Shown here: one piece after another, positions 17,514 to 25,553 of the stretch | Layout of the letters: every line of letters starts with the position of its first letter | Numbering within the stretch: the first letter of the stretch is position 1 | Source: JANPLD01 sp031426355 | GTDB lineage: Bacteria > Pseudomonadota > Alphaproteobacteria > Rickettsiales > UBA8987 | DNA: 64,000 nucleotides | Assembly (NCBI GenBank): GCA_031426355.1 | Contig: JANPLD010000010.1 | Span: forward strand, 15,016-79,015 | Direction of reading: 5' to 3' | Translations under genes and position numbers: made by a program | The notes under the pieces: model-generated | The model's database searches: none | Told to the model about the DNA's origin: nothing | What the model saw: only the letters and a program-made list of their open reading frames with translations

Positions 17514-18068
17514 ATGCTGATAGCAGGTTTAGGAAATCCCGGGGACAAATATGATAATACCCGCCACAATATCGGGTTCGATATTTGCTATAAGATAATT
17601 GAAGATTATGATTTTCCAAACCCGGTAAAAAAATTCCGCGGATTATTTACTCAAGGTAAGATCAGCGGTGAAGATGTAAAAATATTAATGCCGCAAACTT
17701 ACATGAACAATAGCGGTATCTCAGTTTCCGAAGCGGCAAATTTCTACAAAGAAAAATTGGATAATGTAATAGTTATCCATGATGATCTTGATCTTGCCTT
17801 CGCCAAGCTCAAAATAAAAATAGGCGGCGGCGCAGCAGGCCATAACGGCCTCAAATCAATTGATGAGCATCTCGGGCAGGATTATAAAAGGCTTCGGGTT
17901 GGCATAGGTAAGCCTGAATTTAAAGAGCAGGTACATTCCTACGTTCTTAATAGGTTTTCCCCTGACGAACAAAAACTGGTGGAAGAATACGTTAAAAAAA
18001 TAAGCAAATTATTCCCGCTGCTTGCTGAGAAAAAAGATGCATTATTCCTCACAAGGTACGCTGAATGA
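17514..18068 (+). CDS. pth: Peptidyl-tRNA hydrolase
   Basis: Pth releases peptides from peptidyl-tRNA that drops off the ribosome. The 184-residue protein shows the family motifs GLGNPGDKYDNTRHNIGF (catalytic His about residue 20), PQTYMNNSG, VIHDDLDL (Asp about 95) and GGGAAGHNGLKSI. The stop overlaps the murE start by four bases (ATGA), which implies translational coupling to cell-wall synthesis. No rplY precedes it here, unlike in many alphaproteobacteria. Confidence 0.97.
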   Translation: MLIAGLGNPGDKYDNTRHNIGFDICYKIIEDYDFPNPVKKFRGLFTQGKISGEDVKILMPQTYMNNSGISVSEAANFYKEKLDNVIVIHDDLDLAFAKLKIKIGGGAAGHNGLKSIDEHLGQDYKRLRVGIGKPEFKEQVHSYVLNRFSPDEQKLVEEYVKKISKLFPLLAEKKDALFLTRYAE

Positions 18069-19543
18069 AATTCATGGATCTTACATATACGCTTGATAAT
18101 CTGATGATACTGAACCCTATGAATTTTGTAGTGTCAGGACTTTACACCGATTCAAGAAAAGTAAAGCCTGATTCCATTTTCTTCGCATTAAAAGGTGAAA
18201 AGTTTAATGGCGAAAATTTCATCGAGGCCGCAATCGCAAATGGCGCCAAAGCAATTGTCGTTTCTGAAAGCTTTAATCAAAAGCTCCCAAATATCTCCAT
18301 TATAAAAACCAAAAATATAAATAATATCCTCACTAACTGCGTCAGAATTTTTTATAAAGATAATCTCCCGGAAAATATTTATGCGGTCACCGGAACTAAC
18401 GGCAAAACCTCAGTTGCTAATTTTACCGCGCAGATATTATCTAAATCAGGCAGACCTTCAGCTTCCGTTGGAACGCTTGGAACCCTCATCTCCGGCAATT
18501 TTGATAATTGCATCAGCGATAACGGTATGACAACCCCAGATATTGTCACCTTATTTCAGGATCTGCAGGAGCTAAAAAATAAAAACATTGAAGATGTCGT
18601 AATGGAAGTCTCAAGCCATGGCCTGCATCAGAAAAGGCTCGGGCATTTAAAATTCAATTCTGGCGCCTTCACCAACTTCACGCAGGATCATCTAGACTAT
18701 CACCAGACCATGGAAGAATATTTTTCTGCCAAACTAGAATTACTTTCGCATTACATTACTGAAGATGGCTACGCCGTGATCAATTCCGATATTCCCGAAT
18801 ACCAAAAGATAATTGATTATTGCACGCTTTATAAAAGAAAAGTTTTTGAATTCGGCAAAAAAGCAAAAGACCTCAAAATAAAAAATATTGATCTTCAGGA
18901 GACTGGTATTCAAATCAAGTTTGAATACCAGGGCAGAACAAGATCAGTTCAGACAAACCTGATAGGCGAATTCCAGGCTTATAATCTGGCCTGCTCAATT
19001 GCATTGCTGCTTACGCAGAATTATGATTTTGAAGAAATTTTATCAAGATCCGAAGGCTTAACATCTGTAAAAGGCAGAATGGAATTAATTCCGCTTCTAA
19101 ATGGTAAAGCTAAGGCTGTGGTCGATTATGCCCATACGCCAGATGCCCTTGAAAAAGCAATAAAATCAGTTCGCCTACACACTTCAGGAAAAGTAATTCT
19201 GGTTTTTGGTTGCGGCGGTGACAGGGACAAAACAAAACGTTTATTAATGGGTAAAATATCCGCTGAACTTGCAGATATAACCATAATCACTGATGATAAC
19301 CCACGTACTGAAAGCGCAGAAAATATCCGCTCAGAAATTGCTTCCGCAAACCCCAAGGCTCTTAATATTGAGGGCAGGGAAGAGGCAATTAAAAAAGGTC
19401 TGGAAATCCTAAAAGAAGGTGATTCCTTACTCATAGCAGGCAAAGGCCACGAAGATTACCAGATAATCGGAACCCAAAAAAACCATTTCTCTGACCAGGA
19501 AGTTATAAAAGCCAATATTCCGCTAGTGTCATTGCGAGCATAG
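18065..19543 (+). CDS. murE: UDP-MurNAc-tripeptide synthetase adding meso-diaminopimelate
   Basis: MurE adds meso-DAP to UDP-MurNAc-L-Ala-D-Glu. The 492-residue Mur ligase has the ATP loop VTGTNGKTS (residues 108-116), the carbamoylated-lysine region and DNPRTES (about residue 410), the DNPR motif being diagnostic for DAP rather than lysine. The last codons and the TAG stop (about 19528-19543) lie inside a repeat found again at 19900, so the original C-terminus after ANIPL was probably replaced by VSLRA when the repeat arrived. The gene overlaps pth by four bases. MurF normally follows directly, but here a repeat-bounded GIY-YIG gene intervenes. Confidence 0.97.
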   Translation: MKFMDLTYTLDNLMILNPMNFVVSGLYTDSRKVKPDSIFFALKGEKFNGENFIEAAIANGAKAIVVSESFNQKLPNISIIKTKNINNILTNCVRIFYKDNLPENIYAVTGTNGKTSVANFTAQILSKSGRPSASVGTLGTLISGNFDNCISDNGMTTPDIVTLFQDLQELKNKNIEDVVMEVSSHGLHQKRLGHLKFNSGAFTNFTQDHLDYHQTMEEYFSAKLELLSHYITEDGYAVINSDIPEYQKIIDYCTLYKRKVFEFGKKAKDLKIKNIDLQETGIQIKFEYQGRTRSVQTNLIGEFQAYNLACSIALLLTQNYDFEEILSRSEGLTSVKGRMELIPLLNGKAKAVVDYAHTPDALEKAIKSVRLHTSGKVILVFGCGGDRDKTKRLLMGKISAELADITIITDDNPRTESAENIRSEIASANPKALNIEGREEAIKKGLEILKEGDSLLIAGKGHEDYQIIGTQKNHFSDQEVIKANIPLVSLRA

Positions 19544-19556
19544 CGAAGCAATCCAG
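19528..19556 (+). repeat. Left copy of 29-bp repeat, overlapping the murE stop
   Basis: This 29-base unit starts GTCATTGCGAG and ends GAAGCAATCCAG. It differs from the copy at 19900-19928 at one position (C for T after GCGAG). It contains the murE TAG stop (19541-19543), and its AGG lies just upstream of the GIY-YIG start codon, where it can act as that gene's ribosome-binding site. Confidence 0.85.
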
Positions 19557-19562
19557 GATAAT

Positions 19563-19844
19563 ATGGTAATAGCAATTTACATTATAACTAATAAAAGAAA
19601 TGGAACGCTTTATACAGGTGTTACATCCAATATACATAAAAGGATTTACCAGCATAAAGAGAAACAATTTGATGGTTTTAGTAACAAATATGATTGTGAT
19701 ATACTTGTTTATTATGAAATATTTGACAATATTGAATATGCAATTATGCGGGAAAAGCAAATTAAGGCTGGTTCAAGAAAAAAGAAGTTGGATATGATAG
19801 AAAAATTAAATCCAGAGTGGGAAGATTTATATTATAAACTGTAG
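19563..19844 (+). CDS. GIY-YIG nuclease domain protein (small, UPF0213-like)
   Basis: The 93-residue protein is a stand-alone GIY-YIG domain. The first motif is AIYIITNKRNGTLYTGV (degenerate GIY then YTG for YIG), followed by the catalytic Arg in NIHKRIYQHK and the Glu/Lys helix YAIMREKQIKAGSRKKK. Such domains nick DNA with one metal ion and occur in homing endonucleases, UvrC and mobile elements; the biological role of the small free-standing ones is mostly unknown. Its start is 7 bases after the left repeat, which seems to provide its AGGA ribosome-binding site. The coding sequence is more AT-rich than murE and murF, in line with acquisition. Confidence 0.85.
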   Translation: MVIAIYIITNKRNGTLYTGVTSNIHKRIYQHKEKQFDGFSNKYDCDILVYYEIFDNIEYAIMREKQIKAGSRKKKLDMIEKLNPEWEDLYYKL

Positions 19845-19850
19845 TTAGTT

Positions 19851-19885
19851 CTGGATTGCTTCGTCGCTTTGCTTCTCGCAATGAC
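19851..19885 (-). repeat. Inverted copy of the repeat, 35 bp
   Basis: Read on the minus strand it begins GTCATTGCGAG and ends GAAGCAATCCAG like the other two copies, but its middle (AAGCAAAGCGAC) is longer. With the copy at 19900-19928 it can fold into a large hairpin between the GIY-YIG gene and murF. Confidence 0.85.
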
Positions 19886-19899
19886 ACCTAATGGGAGAC

Positions 19900-19928
19900 G
19901 TCATTGCGAGTATAGCGAAGCAATCCAG
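19900..19928 (+). repeat. Right copy of 29-bp repeat, upstream of murF
   Basis: Plus-orientation copy matching 28 of 29 bases of the unit at 19528-19556. It ends 14 bases before the murF ATG, so the ribosome-binding region of murF lies immediately after it. Confidence 0.85.
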
Positions 19929-19942
19929 AAAAATTTATTTAA

Positions 19943-21286
19943 ATGCCAATGCCTTGGAACAATAAAAACATATCTGAATATCTTGGGGTGGAGATACCGT
20001 TTTCCTTCGAGGCTAAAAGGATAAGCATTGATTCCCGCTCTATCCATAAAGGCGATCTTTACATTGCCCTTAAGGGTGAAAATCATGATGGTAATAAATT
20101 TGCAGAAGATGCCATAAAAAAAGGTGCAGTTGCCGTTATCATTGATAATCCTGAATTCAAAACGGCAAAAAATTCTATATTTGTAACAGATTCACTCCAA
20201 GCGCTACAAAGGCTCGCATATAAAAAACGTAGGAATTCCAAAACGAAATTTATAGCGATCACTGGCAGTGTTGGTAAAACAACTGCAAAGGAATTACTCG
20301 CTCAGATACTTTCAAAATATTACCGCACCCATGTCACCCAAGGTAATTTAAATAACCATATTGGCGTTCCGCTTACTATCGTTAATATGCCTGAAGATTC
20401 ACAATATGCGGTGATTGAAATGGGCATGAACCACTCCGGTGAAATAACTGATCTCTGCCGTATTGCCCACCCGCATATATCTGGCATTACATGGGTTTCA
20501 GAGGCGCATATCCAGAATTTTGAAGATGGCATTGAAGGCATAACAAGGGCTAAAGCGGAAATATTTGAATTCCTTATTCCTGATGGCGCAGTTTTTATTC
20601 CCGGCGATAATGATAACTACAGCCTGCTTGAAGAGCTCGCCGAGGCTAATGGCGTAAGTGACATTATTTCTTTTGGAAAACTTTCCAACGAATATGAGGA
20701 TATCGGCGAAAATATCTCTGCAATAATAATTGATCAGAAAGTTTCTTTCCCAAAAATACTATGCGAAAGGTTCGTTGATAATAATATCCTGTTCGCGCTT
20801 AATATCGCAGCTTATATGAATCTGGATCTGGACGATGCCGTTGCTTCCATGCTGGAACTTCAACCAGTGAAGGGCAGGGGCGCAGAAATAAAACATAAGT
20901 CAGGCGCTCTTATTATTGATGATTCCTATAATGCCAGCCCTGAAAGTATGAAAAAAGCACTGACCAATCTCAGAAATAAAAAAACCTCCGGCAGGAAGAT
21001 CGCAGTTCTTGGTGAAATGAAAGAGCTTGGTAAAAATTCAAAGAAATATCATGAATCTCTAAGCGAATATTTGGAAGGGGTTGACCTTCTTATCACTAGT
21101 GGAAAAGATATGGAGTTCTTGCATAAAAAAGCAAAAGCCAAAGTCACCAAAGCAGAGCATTTCGACGATCACCACAAAACAGGCGAAGCCCTTAAATCGT
21201 TGCTTAAAAAAGATGATACAGTCCTTATCAAAGGTTCCCACGGTAGCAATATGTGGAAATTAGTTGAGTTTTTAATGGTTTCGTAG
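19943..21286 (+). CDS. murF: UDP-MurNAc-tripeptide--D-alanyl-D-alanine ligase
   Basis: MurF adds D-Ala-D-Ala to complete the UDP-MurNAc-pentapeptide. The 447-residue Mur ligase has the ATP loop AITGSVGKTTAKE (residues 106-117), NLNNHIGVPLTI, EMGMNHSGEI and the C-terminal DSYNASPESMKKAL. It should be coupled to murE, but 399 bases containing the GIY-YIG element separate the two, so its translation must start independently. No strong Shine-Dalgarno is seen before the ATG. Confidence 0.97.
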   Translation: MPMPWNNKNISEYLGVEIPFSFEAKRISIDSRSIHKGDLYIALKGENHDGNKFAEDAIKKGAVAVIIDNPEFKTAKNSIFVTDSLQALQRLAYKKRRNSKTKFIAITGSVGKTTAKELLAQILSKYYRTHVTQGNLNNHIGVPLTIVNMPEDSQYAVIEMGMNHSGEITDLCRIAHPHISGITWVSEAHIQNFEDGIEGITRAKAEIFEFLIPDGAVFIPGDNDNYSLLEELAEANGVSDIISFGKLSNEYEDIGENISAIIIDQKVSFPKILCERFVDNNILFALNIAAYMNLDLDDAVASMLELQPVKGRGAEIKHKSGALIIDDSYNASPESMKKALTNLRNKKTSGRKIAVLGEMKELGKNSKKYHESLSEYLEGVDLLITSGKDMEFLHKKAKAKVTKAEHFDDHHKTGEALKSLLKKDDTVLIKGSHGSNMWKLVEFLMVS

Positions 21287-21341
21287 TTGCATATCATAAT
21301 AATAAATTTAAAAACCGTTGCTAACCCTGCTTTGAACAAAC

Positions 21342-22430
21342 ATGCTCCATTATTTTTTATTGCCATATGTAAATGAGTTCAATTTTTTGAACCTGCTTAA
21401 CTACATTACTCTTCGTACCGGAGCTGCCATTTTTACCTCTCTTATTTTCTGTTTTGTATTCGGTAATAAAATAATCAACTGGCTAAAATCCCTCCAGCCT
21501 GATGGCCAGCCTATAAGAGATTGCGGCCCAGCAAGCCACTTACTTACCAAGAAAGGCACGCCAACAATGGGCGGTGTTATGATCCTCCTTTCCATAATGT
21601 TTTCAAGTCTCCTGTGGTGTGATCTTACCAACAAATTTGTGTGGATAATCATGTTTGTAACAGTTGGATTTGGCTTCATTGGGTTCGTAGATGATTATAA
21701 AAAGCTTACAAAAAAGAGTCATGGCGGCCTGCGCGGAAAAGCTAAGCTTGCCGCGCAGATGGCTATTAGCTTAATTGCTGTTTATGCCATAACTATTAAC
21801 CTTCCGGAAAATCTAAACACTCAATTAGCTCTACCTTTCTTTAAAAATACTTTGGTAAATCTATCGGTCTTCTTTTATGTTTTTGCCTGTTTTGTAATAG
21901 TGGGTTCATCAAATGCGGTTAATTTGACAGATGGCCTTGATGGGCTTGCTATAGTTCCGGTCATGATAGCCGTATGCTGTTTTGCGCTTATTGCCTATCT
22001 TGTCGGGCACGCAAAATATAGTGAATATCTCCAATTACACGCGGTGCCCAATAGTGGCGAGATAGCAGTTATCTGCGGCGCAATACTAGGCGCCGGCCTT
22101 GGGTTCCTTTGGTATAATGCCCCTCCCGCGCAGGTTTTCATGGGTGACACGGGAAGCCTCAGTTTGGGCGGTATTTTAGGCGCCATTAGTATCATCACTA
22201 AGCACGAGATAGTTCTTGCGATAATTGGCGGCCTGTTTGTTATAGAAACGTTATCCGTAATAATTCAGGTTACATATTTCAAGCGAACGGGAAGGCGTAT
22301 ATTCCTTATGTCGCCTATACATCACCATTTTGAAAAATTAGGCTGGAGTGAGCCAAAAATTGTGATAAGGTTCTGGATAGTTGCGGTGATATTCGCCTTA
22401 ATTGGTCTCAGCACCTTGAAGTTAAGGTGA
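21342..22430 (+). CDS. mraY: Phospho-N-acetylmuramoyl-pentapeptide-transferase
   Basis: MraY transfers phospho-MurNAc-pentapeptide to undecaprenyl phosphate, making lipid I at the inner membrane. The 362-residue protein has about ten membrane segments and the conserved loops KKGTPTMGG, VDDYKKLTKK, NLTDGLDGLA, FMGDTGSL and PIHHHFEKLGW. It follows murF by 55 bases. The usual next dcw genes (murD, ftsW, murG) do not follow; an unknown gene comes instead. Confidence 0.98.
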   Translation: MLHYFLLPYVNEFNFLNLLNYITLRTGAAIFTSLIFCFVFGNKIINWLKSLQPDGQPIRDCGPASHLLTKKGTPTMGGVMILLSIMFSSLLWCDLTNKFVWIIMFVTVGFGFIGFVDDYKKLTKKSHGGLRGKAKLAAQMAISLIAVYAITINLPENLNTQLALPFFKNTLVNLSVFFYVFACFVIVGSSNAVNLTDGLDGLAIVPVMIAVCCFALIAYLVGHAKYSEYLQLHAVPNSGEIAVICGAILGAGLGFLWYNAPPAQVFMGDTGSLSLGGILGAISIITKHEIVLAIIGGLFVIETLSVIIQVTYFKRTGRRIFLMSPIHHHFEKLGWSEPKIVIRFWIVAVIFALIGLSTLKLR

Positions 22431-22493
22431 TTTTTATCCCTTCCGTGTTTTATATGTGAAAGTAAGTTTACAGGTAACCAACCCTTTGTAATT

Positions 22494-23426
22494 ATGAAAG
22501 AAGAAAAGATAACTGCCGAGAAAAAGAAGTCGGTAAAAAAGAAAAAGACAGCTATGCCGCAAAACGATTTGTTTGCCCCGCAAGAGCAGGCAGGTTTAAT
22601 TGAGCCTGATACCGAATCTATTACGGTCACTGAATCTAATGAAGCCAATTCAGGCAAACGCCTTGCTACTGAAAAGCACCCGACCATTGAATCTGTGGTC
22701 AACGGCCTTTTCAAATTCACCAACATGGAAGATGCGGTCGCAAAATTAAATACTATTAAAGAGCATTTTGTCATATCTGCGAAATTACCTAAAGATGAAA
22801 ACGAGAATACTGTAAAGCTTTGGATACGCGGATTTCAGATTGATGATGAAGAAGAGAAAGAAGGCTTCTTAGGAAATTACGCGCTTATAAAGATAAAGGA
22901 AGAAGATAATAAATTCTCTCTCATCGCAGAAAAGCAAAAAATAGCATTAAAATACCATCCTCAAAGGAAGCGCCCGAAACGCAAGCATCCGGACTGGGGT
23001 CACCCTTGCATGCGTGTCATTAAAAAAGGGACAGTTTTTGAAAATACCGAAGCTGCACAAAAAGTTTTAAACCAGCTTCATGAAGAACATCCTCTGGTTT
23101 CAATTCCTGCGGTGAATAAATTATATGTGATACTTTACAGCAAAGCCTATAATCCACCAATAAAGAAATTTGTTCTTGAGATAAAACCAGCTGAAGGCGG
23201 TTTTATTATTGAATCAAAAGAAAATAATTACGTTAAGAAAGATCAGACCGACGTAAAACCTCAAACTGAGGAAAAACCAAAAAATACTTTTGTAAAGAAT
23301 AACGATAAAACTGTTTTTTCTAAAAAGCCAGATTCAGATAAAGCTAAGAGTAAACAGGCCAAGCCCCAGCATACCGCAGCGCAGGTGGGTAATTTTTCTA
23401 ACAGGATAACTATTCCGACTCAATAA
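22494..23426 (+). CDS. Hypothetical protein with basic, low-complexity ends
   Basis: I do not recognise this 310-residue protein. The first 25 residues are dominated by lysine (KKKSVKKKKTAMPQ), the last 80 are a Lys/Pro/Thr/Gln-rich disordered tail, and between about residues 60 and 230 there is a folded region with KLWIRGFQIDDEEEKEGF, a very basic KYHPQRKRPKRKHPDWGHP and KLYVILYSKAYNPPIKKFVLEIKP. The charge pattern would suit nucleic-acid or polyanion binding, but this is inference. It sits 63 bases after mraY and 12 before the GST gene, in place of the usual dcw genes. Confidence 0.6.
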   Translation: MKEEKITAEKKKSVKKKKTAMPQNDLFAPQEQAGLIEPDTESITVTESNEANSGKRLATEKHPTIESVVNGLFKFTNMEDAVAKLNTIKEHFVISAKLPKDENENTVKLWIRGFQIDDEEEKEGFLGNYALIKIKEEDNKFSLIAEKQKIALKYHPQRKRPKRKHPDWGHPCMRVIKKGTVFENTEAAQKVLNQLHEEHPLVSIPAVNKLYVILYSKAYNPPIKKFVLEIKPAEGGFIIESKENNYVKKDQTDVKPQTEEKPKNTFVKNNDKTVFSKKPDSDKAKSKQAKPQHTAAQVGNFSNRITIPTQ

Positions 23427-23438
23427 TATAATAAATCA

Positions 23439-24122
23439 ATGTCTCGCATTCTCTATCATTACCCAATGTCCCCATTTTCACGAAAAGTGAGAATGATGCT
23501 TGCGGAGAAGGGTCTTGATTTCGATCTTAAAACAGAAAATTTCTGGGAGCGCAGAAGGTCTTTCTTGGCGATGAATCCAGCAGCGCAGGTTCCAGTTCTC
23601 ATAGAAGATAATTATAATAACGCTCCCATATTACTTTCTGAAAGCACAGCGATTTGTGAATATCTGGAAGAGAAATATCCGGAGCCGCAACTTATCGGTA
23701 GTGACACATTGGAGCGTGCAGAAGTTCGCAGGATAGCCGGCTGGTTCAATAATAAATTCTATTATGAAGTAACAAAATATATCCTTGATGAGAAGGTTTA
23801 TAAATTTCTCCGCCGTCAGGGTGAGCCAAATTCAACCTTTATCAGGGCAGCTAAAGCCAATGTTACTGATCATCTGGATTATATTGCGTTCCTTCTTAAA
23901 ACCCGCAAATGGCTTGCTGGAGAAAAATTTAGTCTGGCAGATATAACTGCTGCTTCTCAACTATCAGTTCTGGATTTTCTCGGTGATGTTCCTTGGGAAT
24001 ATAATAATGATGTTAAGGAATGGTACTGCCTGATCAAATCCCGCCCGTCATTCCGCCAGTTTTTCGATGATTATATCTCAGGCTTAGAGCCTTCAAGATA
24101 CTACAAAATGCTGGATTTCTAG
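23439..24122 (+). CDS. Glutathione S-transferase family protein
   Basis: The 227-residue protein has an N-terminal thioredoxin-like domain (residues about 1-80; SPFSRKVRMMLAEKGLDF, then QVPVLIED and the glutathione-binding SESTAICEYLEEKYP) and an all-helical C-terminal domain with KWLAGEKFSLADITAASQL. These features define the GST superfamily; the catalytic Ser is probably in SPFSRK. The substrate cannot be inferred. It is convergent with lysA, with one base between the stops. Confidence 0.9.
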   Translation: MSRILYHYPMSPFSRKVRMMLAEKGLDFDLKTENFWERRRSFLAMNPAAQVPVLIEDNYNNAPILLSESTAICEYLEEKYPEPQLIGSDTLERAEVRRIAGWFNNKFYYEVTKYILDEKVYKFLRRQGEPNSTFIRAAKANVTDHLDYIAFLLKTRKWLAGEKFSLADITAASQLSVLDFLGDVPWEYNNDVKEWYCLIKSRPSFRQFFDDYISGLEPSRYYKMLDF

Positions 24123-24123
24123 T

Positions 24124-25365
24124 CTATCTCTCCAGCTCAAATATCTCAGATATTTTTTGCTTCCTGCGTATCACTTTGAATTTCTTTCCGTCAACCAACA
24201 CTTCAGGCGTGAGCGGTCTTGTATTATAATTACTGCCCATTGAAGAGCCATAAGCACCTGCATTCATTATCGCAAGCAGGTCACCGGCTTTAAGGTTAAA
24301 GAATTTTCTATCACGTCCAAAAATATCTGATGATTCACATACAGGCCCAACAACATCATAGCTTGATTTATGTCCCTCCCTGTCTTTCACTGGAATTATA
24401 TCATGATACGCGCCATAAATAGCCGGGCGTGCAAGGTCATTCATTCCCGCATCAAGCACTGCAAATTGGCGTTCAGAAGTTTTTTTGATGAACTGAACTT
24501 CTGTAACCAATATTCCCGCATCACCGCATATCCTTCTTCCCGGCTCAAGAAATAATTTTAATTCTAGAGGTTTGATTATATTGATAATGGTTTTTGCATA
24601 GGCTTTAATATCAATAACTTCTTCATTTTTATATTTGATCCCGACGCCACCACCAAGGTCAAGCCTTTTAAGTTCAAAGCCCCTTTTGATAAGTGCCGTC
24701 GCAAGTTCAGCGATTTTTGTGAAGGCCGCCTTATAAGGCTCTATCTCAGTAATCTGGCTTCCTATATGGATTGCCACCCCTTCAATTTTTATATATCTCA
24801 ATTTTGAAGCGGTCTCATAGAATTTCTTTGCCTCATCAATAGGTATTCCGAACTTATCTGATTTTTTTCCTGTTGATATTTTCTCATGTGTTTTTGCATC
24901 AATATCAGGATTTATCCTCAATGAAACTTTAGCTTTCTTACGAAGTTGCTCTGCGATCCTGTTAATTATTTCAAGCTCTTCTAAAGATTCCGCATTTATC
25001 TGCCCGATATTTTTCTCTAGCGCGAATTTTATTTCTTCCTTAGTTTTTCCAACGCCTGAAAAAACTATTTTTTCTGGTTTGATGCCAGCTTTCAGTGCCC
25101 TGATTATCTCACCTTGTGATACAGTATCCGCACCACTTCCAAAGCTTGCCAAAAGTTTAAGTACATGAATATTAGGGTTTGCCTTCACTGCAAAACAGAT
25201 GGTGGTCGGGTAATCAGAAAACGCCTGCTTGAATTCAAGGTAATTATCTTCCAGCCTGTCTGTGCTATAGCAATAGAAGGGCGTTCCAACCTTTTTGGCA
25301 ATATCCGTTACAGGTACTGCTTCAGCATTAAGGGTAGAATTTTTATAGTCAAAATAAGTGCTCAT
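24124..25365 (-). CDS. lysA: Diaminopimelate decarboxylase
   Basis: LysA converts meso-DAP to lysine using PLP, the last step of the lysine pathway, drawing on the same DAP that MurE uses. The 413-residue fold-type III enzyme has the PLP lysine in CFAVKANPN (Lys61), HIGSQI, the glycine loop GGGVGIKY, the EPGRRI phosphate-binding motif and the catalytic GPVCESSD. The start overlaps the lptM-like stop (ATGA), which implies coupling in a thiL-lptM-lysA unit. Confidence 0.97.
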   Translation of the reverse strand: MSTYFDYKNSTLNAEAVPVTDIAKKVGTPFYCYSTDRLEDNYLEFKQAFSDYPTTICFAVKANPNIHVLKLLASFGSGADTVSQGEIIRALKAGIKPEKIVFSGVGKTKEEIKFALEKNIGQINAESLEELEIINRIAEQLRKKAKVSLRINPDIDAKTHEKISTGKKSDKFGIPIDEAKKFYETASKLRYIKIEGVAIHIGSQITEIEPYKAAFTKIAELATALIKRGFELKRLDLGGGVGIKYKNEEVIDIKAYAKTIINIIKPLELKLFLEPGRRICGDAGILVTEVQFIKKTSERQFAVLDAGMNDLARPAIYGAYHDIIPVKDREGHKSSYDVVGPVCESSDIFGRDRKFFNLKAGDLLAIMNAGAYGSSMGSNYNTRPLTPEVLVDGKKFKVIRRKQKISEIFELER

Positions 25366-25553
25366 TCGCTTCTAATTTCCTCTTCGGTTTCTTCTCTCAT
25401 TTCTTTATTTTTCTCAGCATCTGCCTTTTTTTCAAGTCCCTCCTGCGCTTGCTCTCTAGGCGGAAGCGTTAAAGCGCGTCTCATTCCGCAAGCAGAAGTA
25501 GTTAGAGCAAAAATAACTAAAAAAAGTAAAAAAACCGAAGGTTTATAATTCAT
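25362..25553 (-). CDS. lptM: Small LptM-like lipoprotein upstream of lysA
   Basis: The 63-residue product has a short signal (MNYKPSVFLLFLVIFALTTSAC) with a lipobox ending SAC and then CGMRRALTLPP, close to the CGxKGPLxLP signature of LptM/YifL, which helps LptD mature in the outer membrane. The remaining tail is charged and Glu/Lys-rich. I chose the ATG at 25553 because AGGA lies at seven bases before it; longer starts at 25574 or 25559 extend into thiL without better signals. It overlaps the end of thiL and, by four bases, the start of lysA. A small lipoprotein next to lysA is common in alphaproteobacteria. Confidence 0.75.
   Translation of the reverse strand: MNYKPSVFLLFLVIFALTTSACGMRRALTLPPREQAQEGLEKKADAEKNKEMREETEEEIRSE

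Larger units (their letters stand above)
19528..19928. mobile_element. Putative GIY-YIG element bounded by inverted repeats
   Basis: A small nuclease gene (19563-19844) is bounded on the left by the plus-orientation repeat (19528-19556) and on the right by an inverted copy (19851-19885), followed by a further plus-orientation copy (19900-19928). The segment separates murE from murF, which are otherwise adjacent in dcw clusters. No transposase is present; mobility through the nuclease is inference. Confidence 0.5.
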
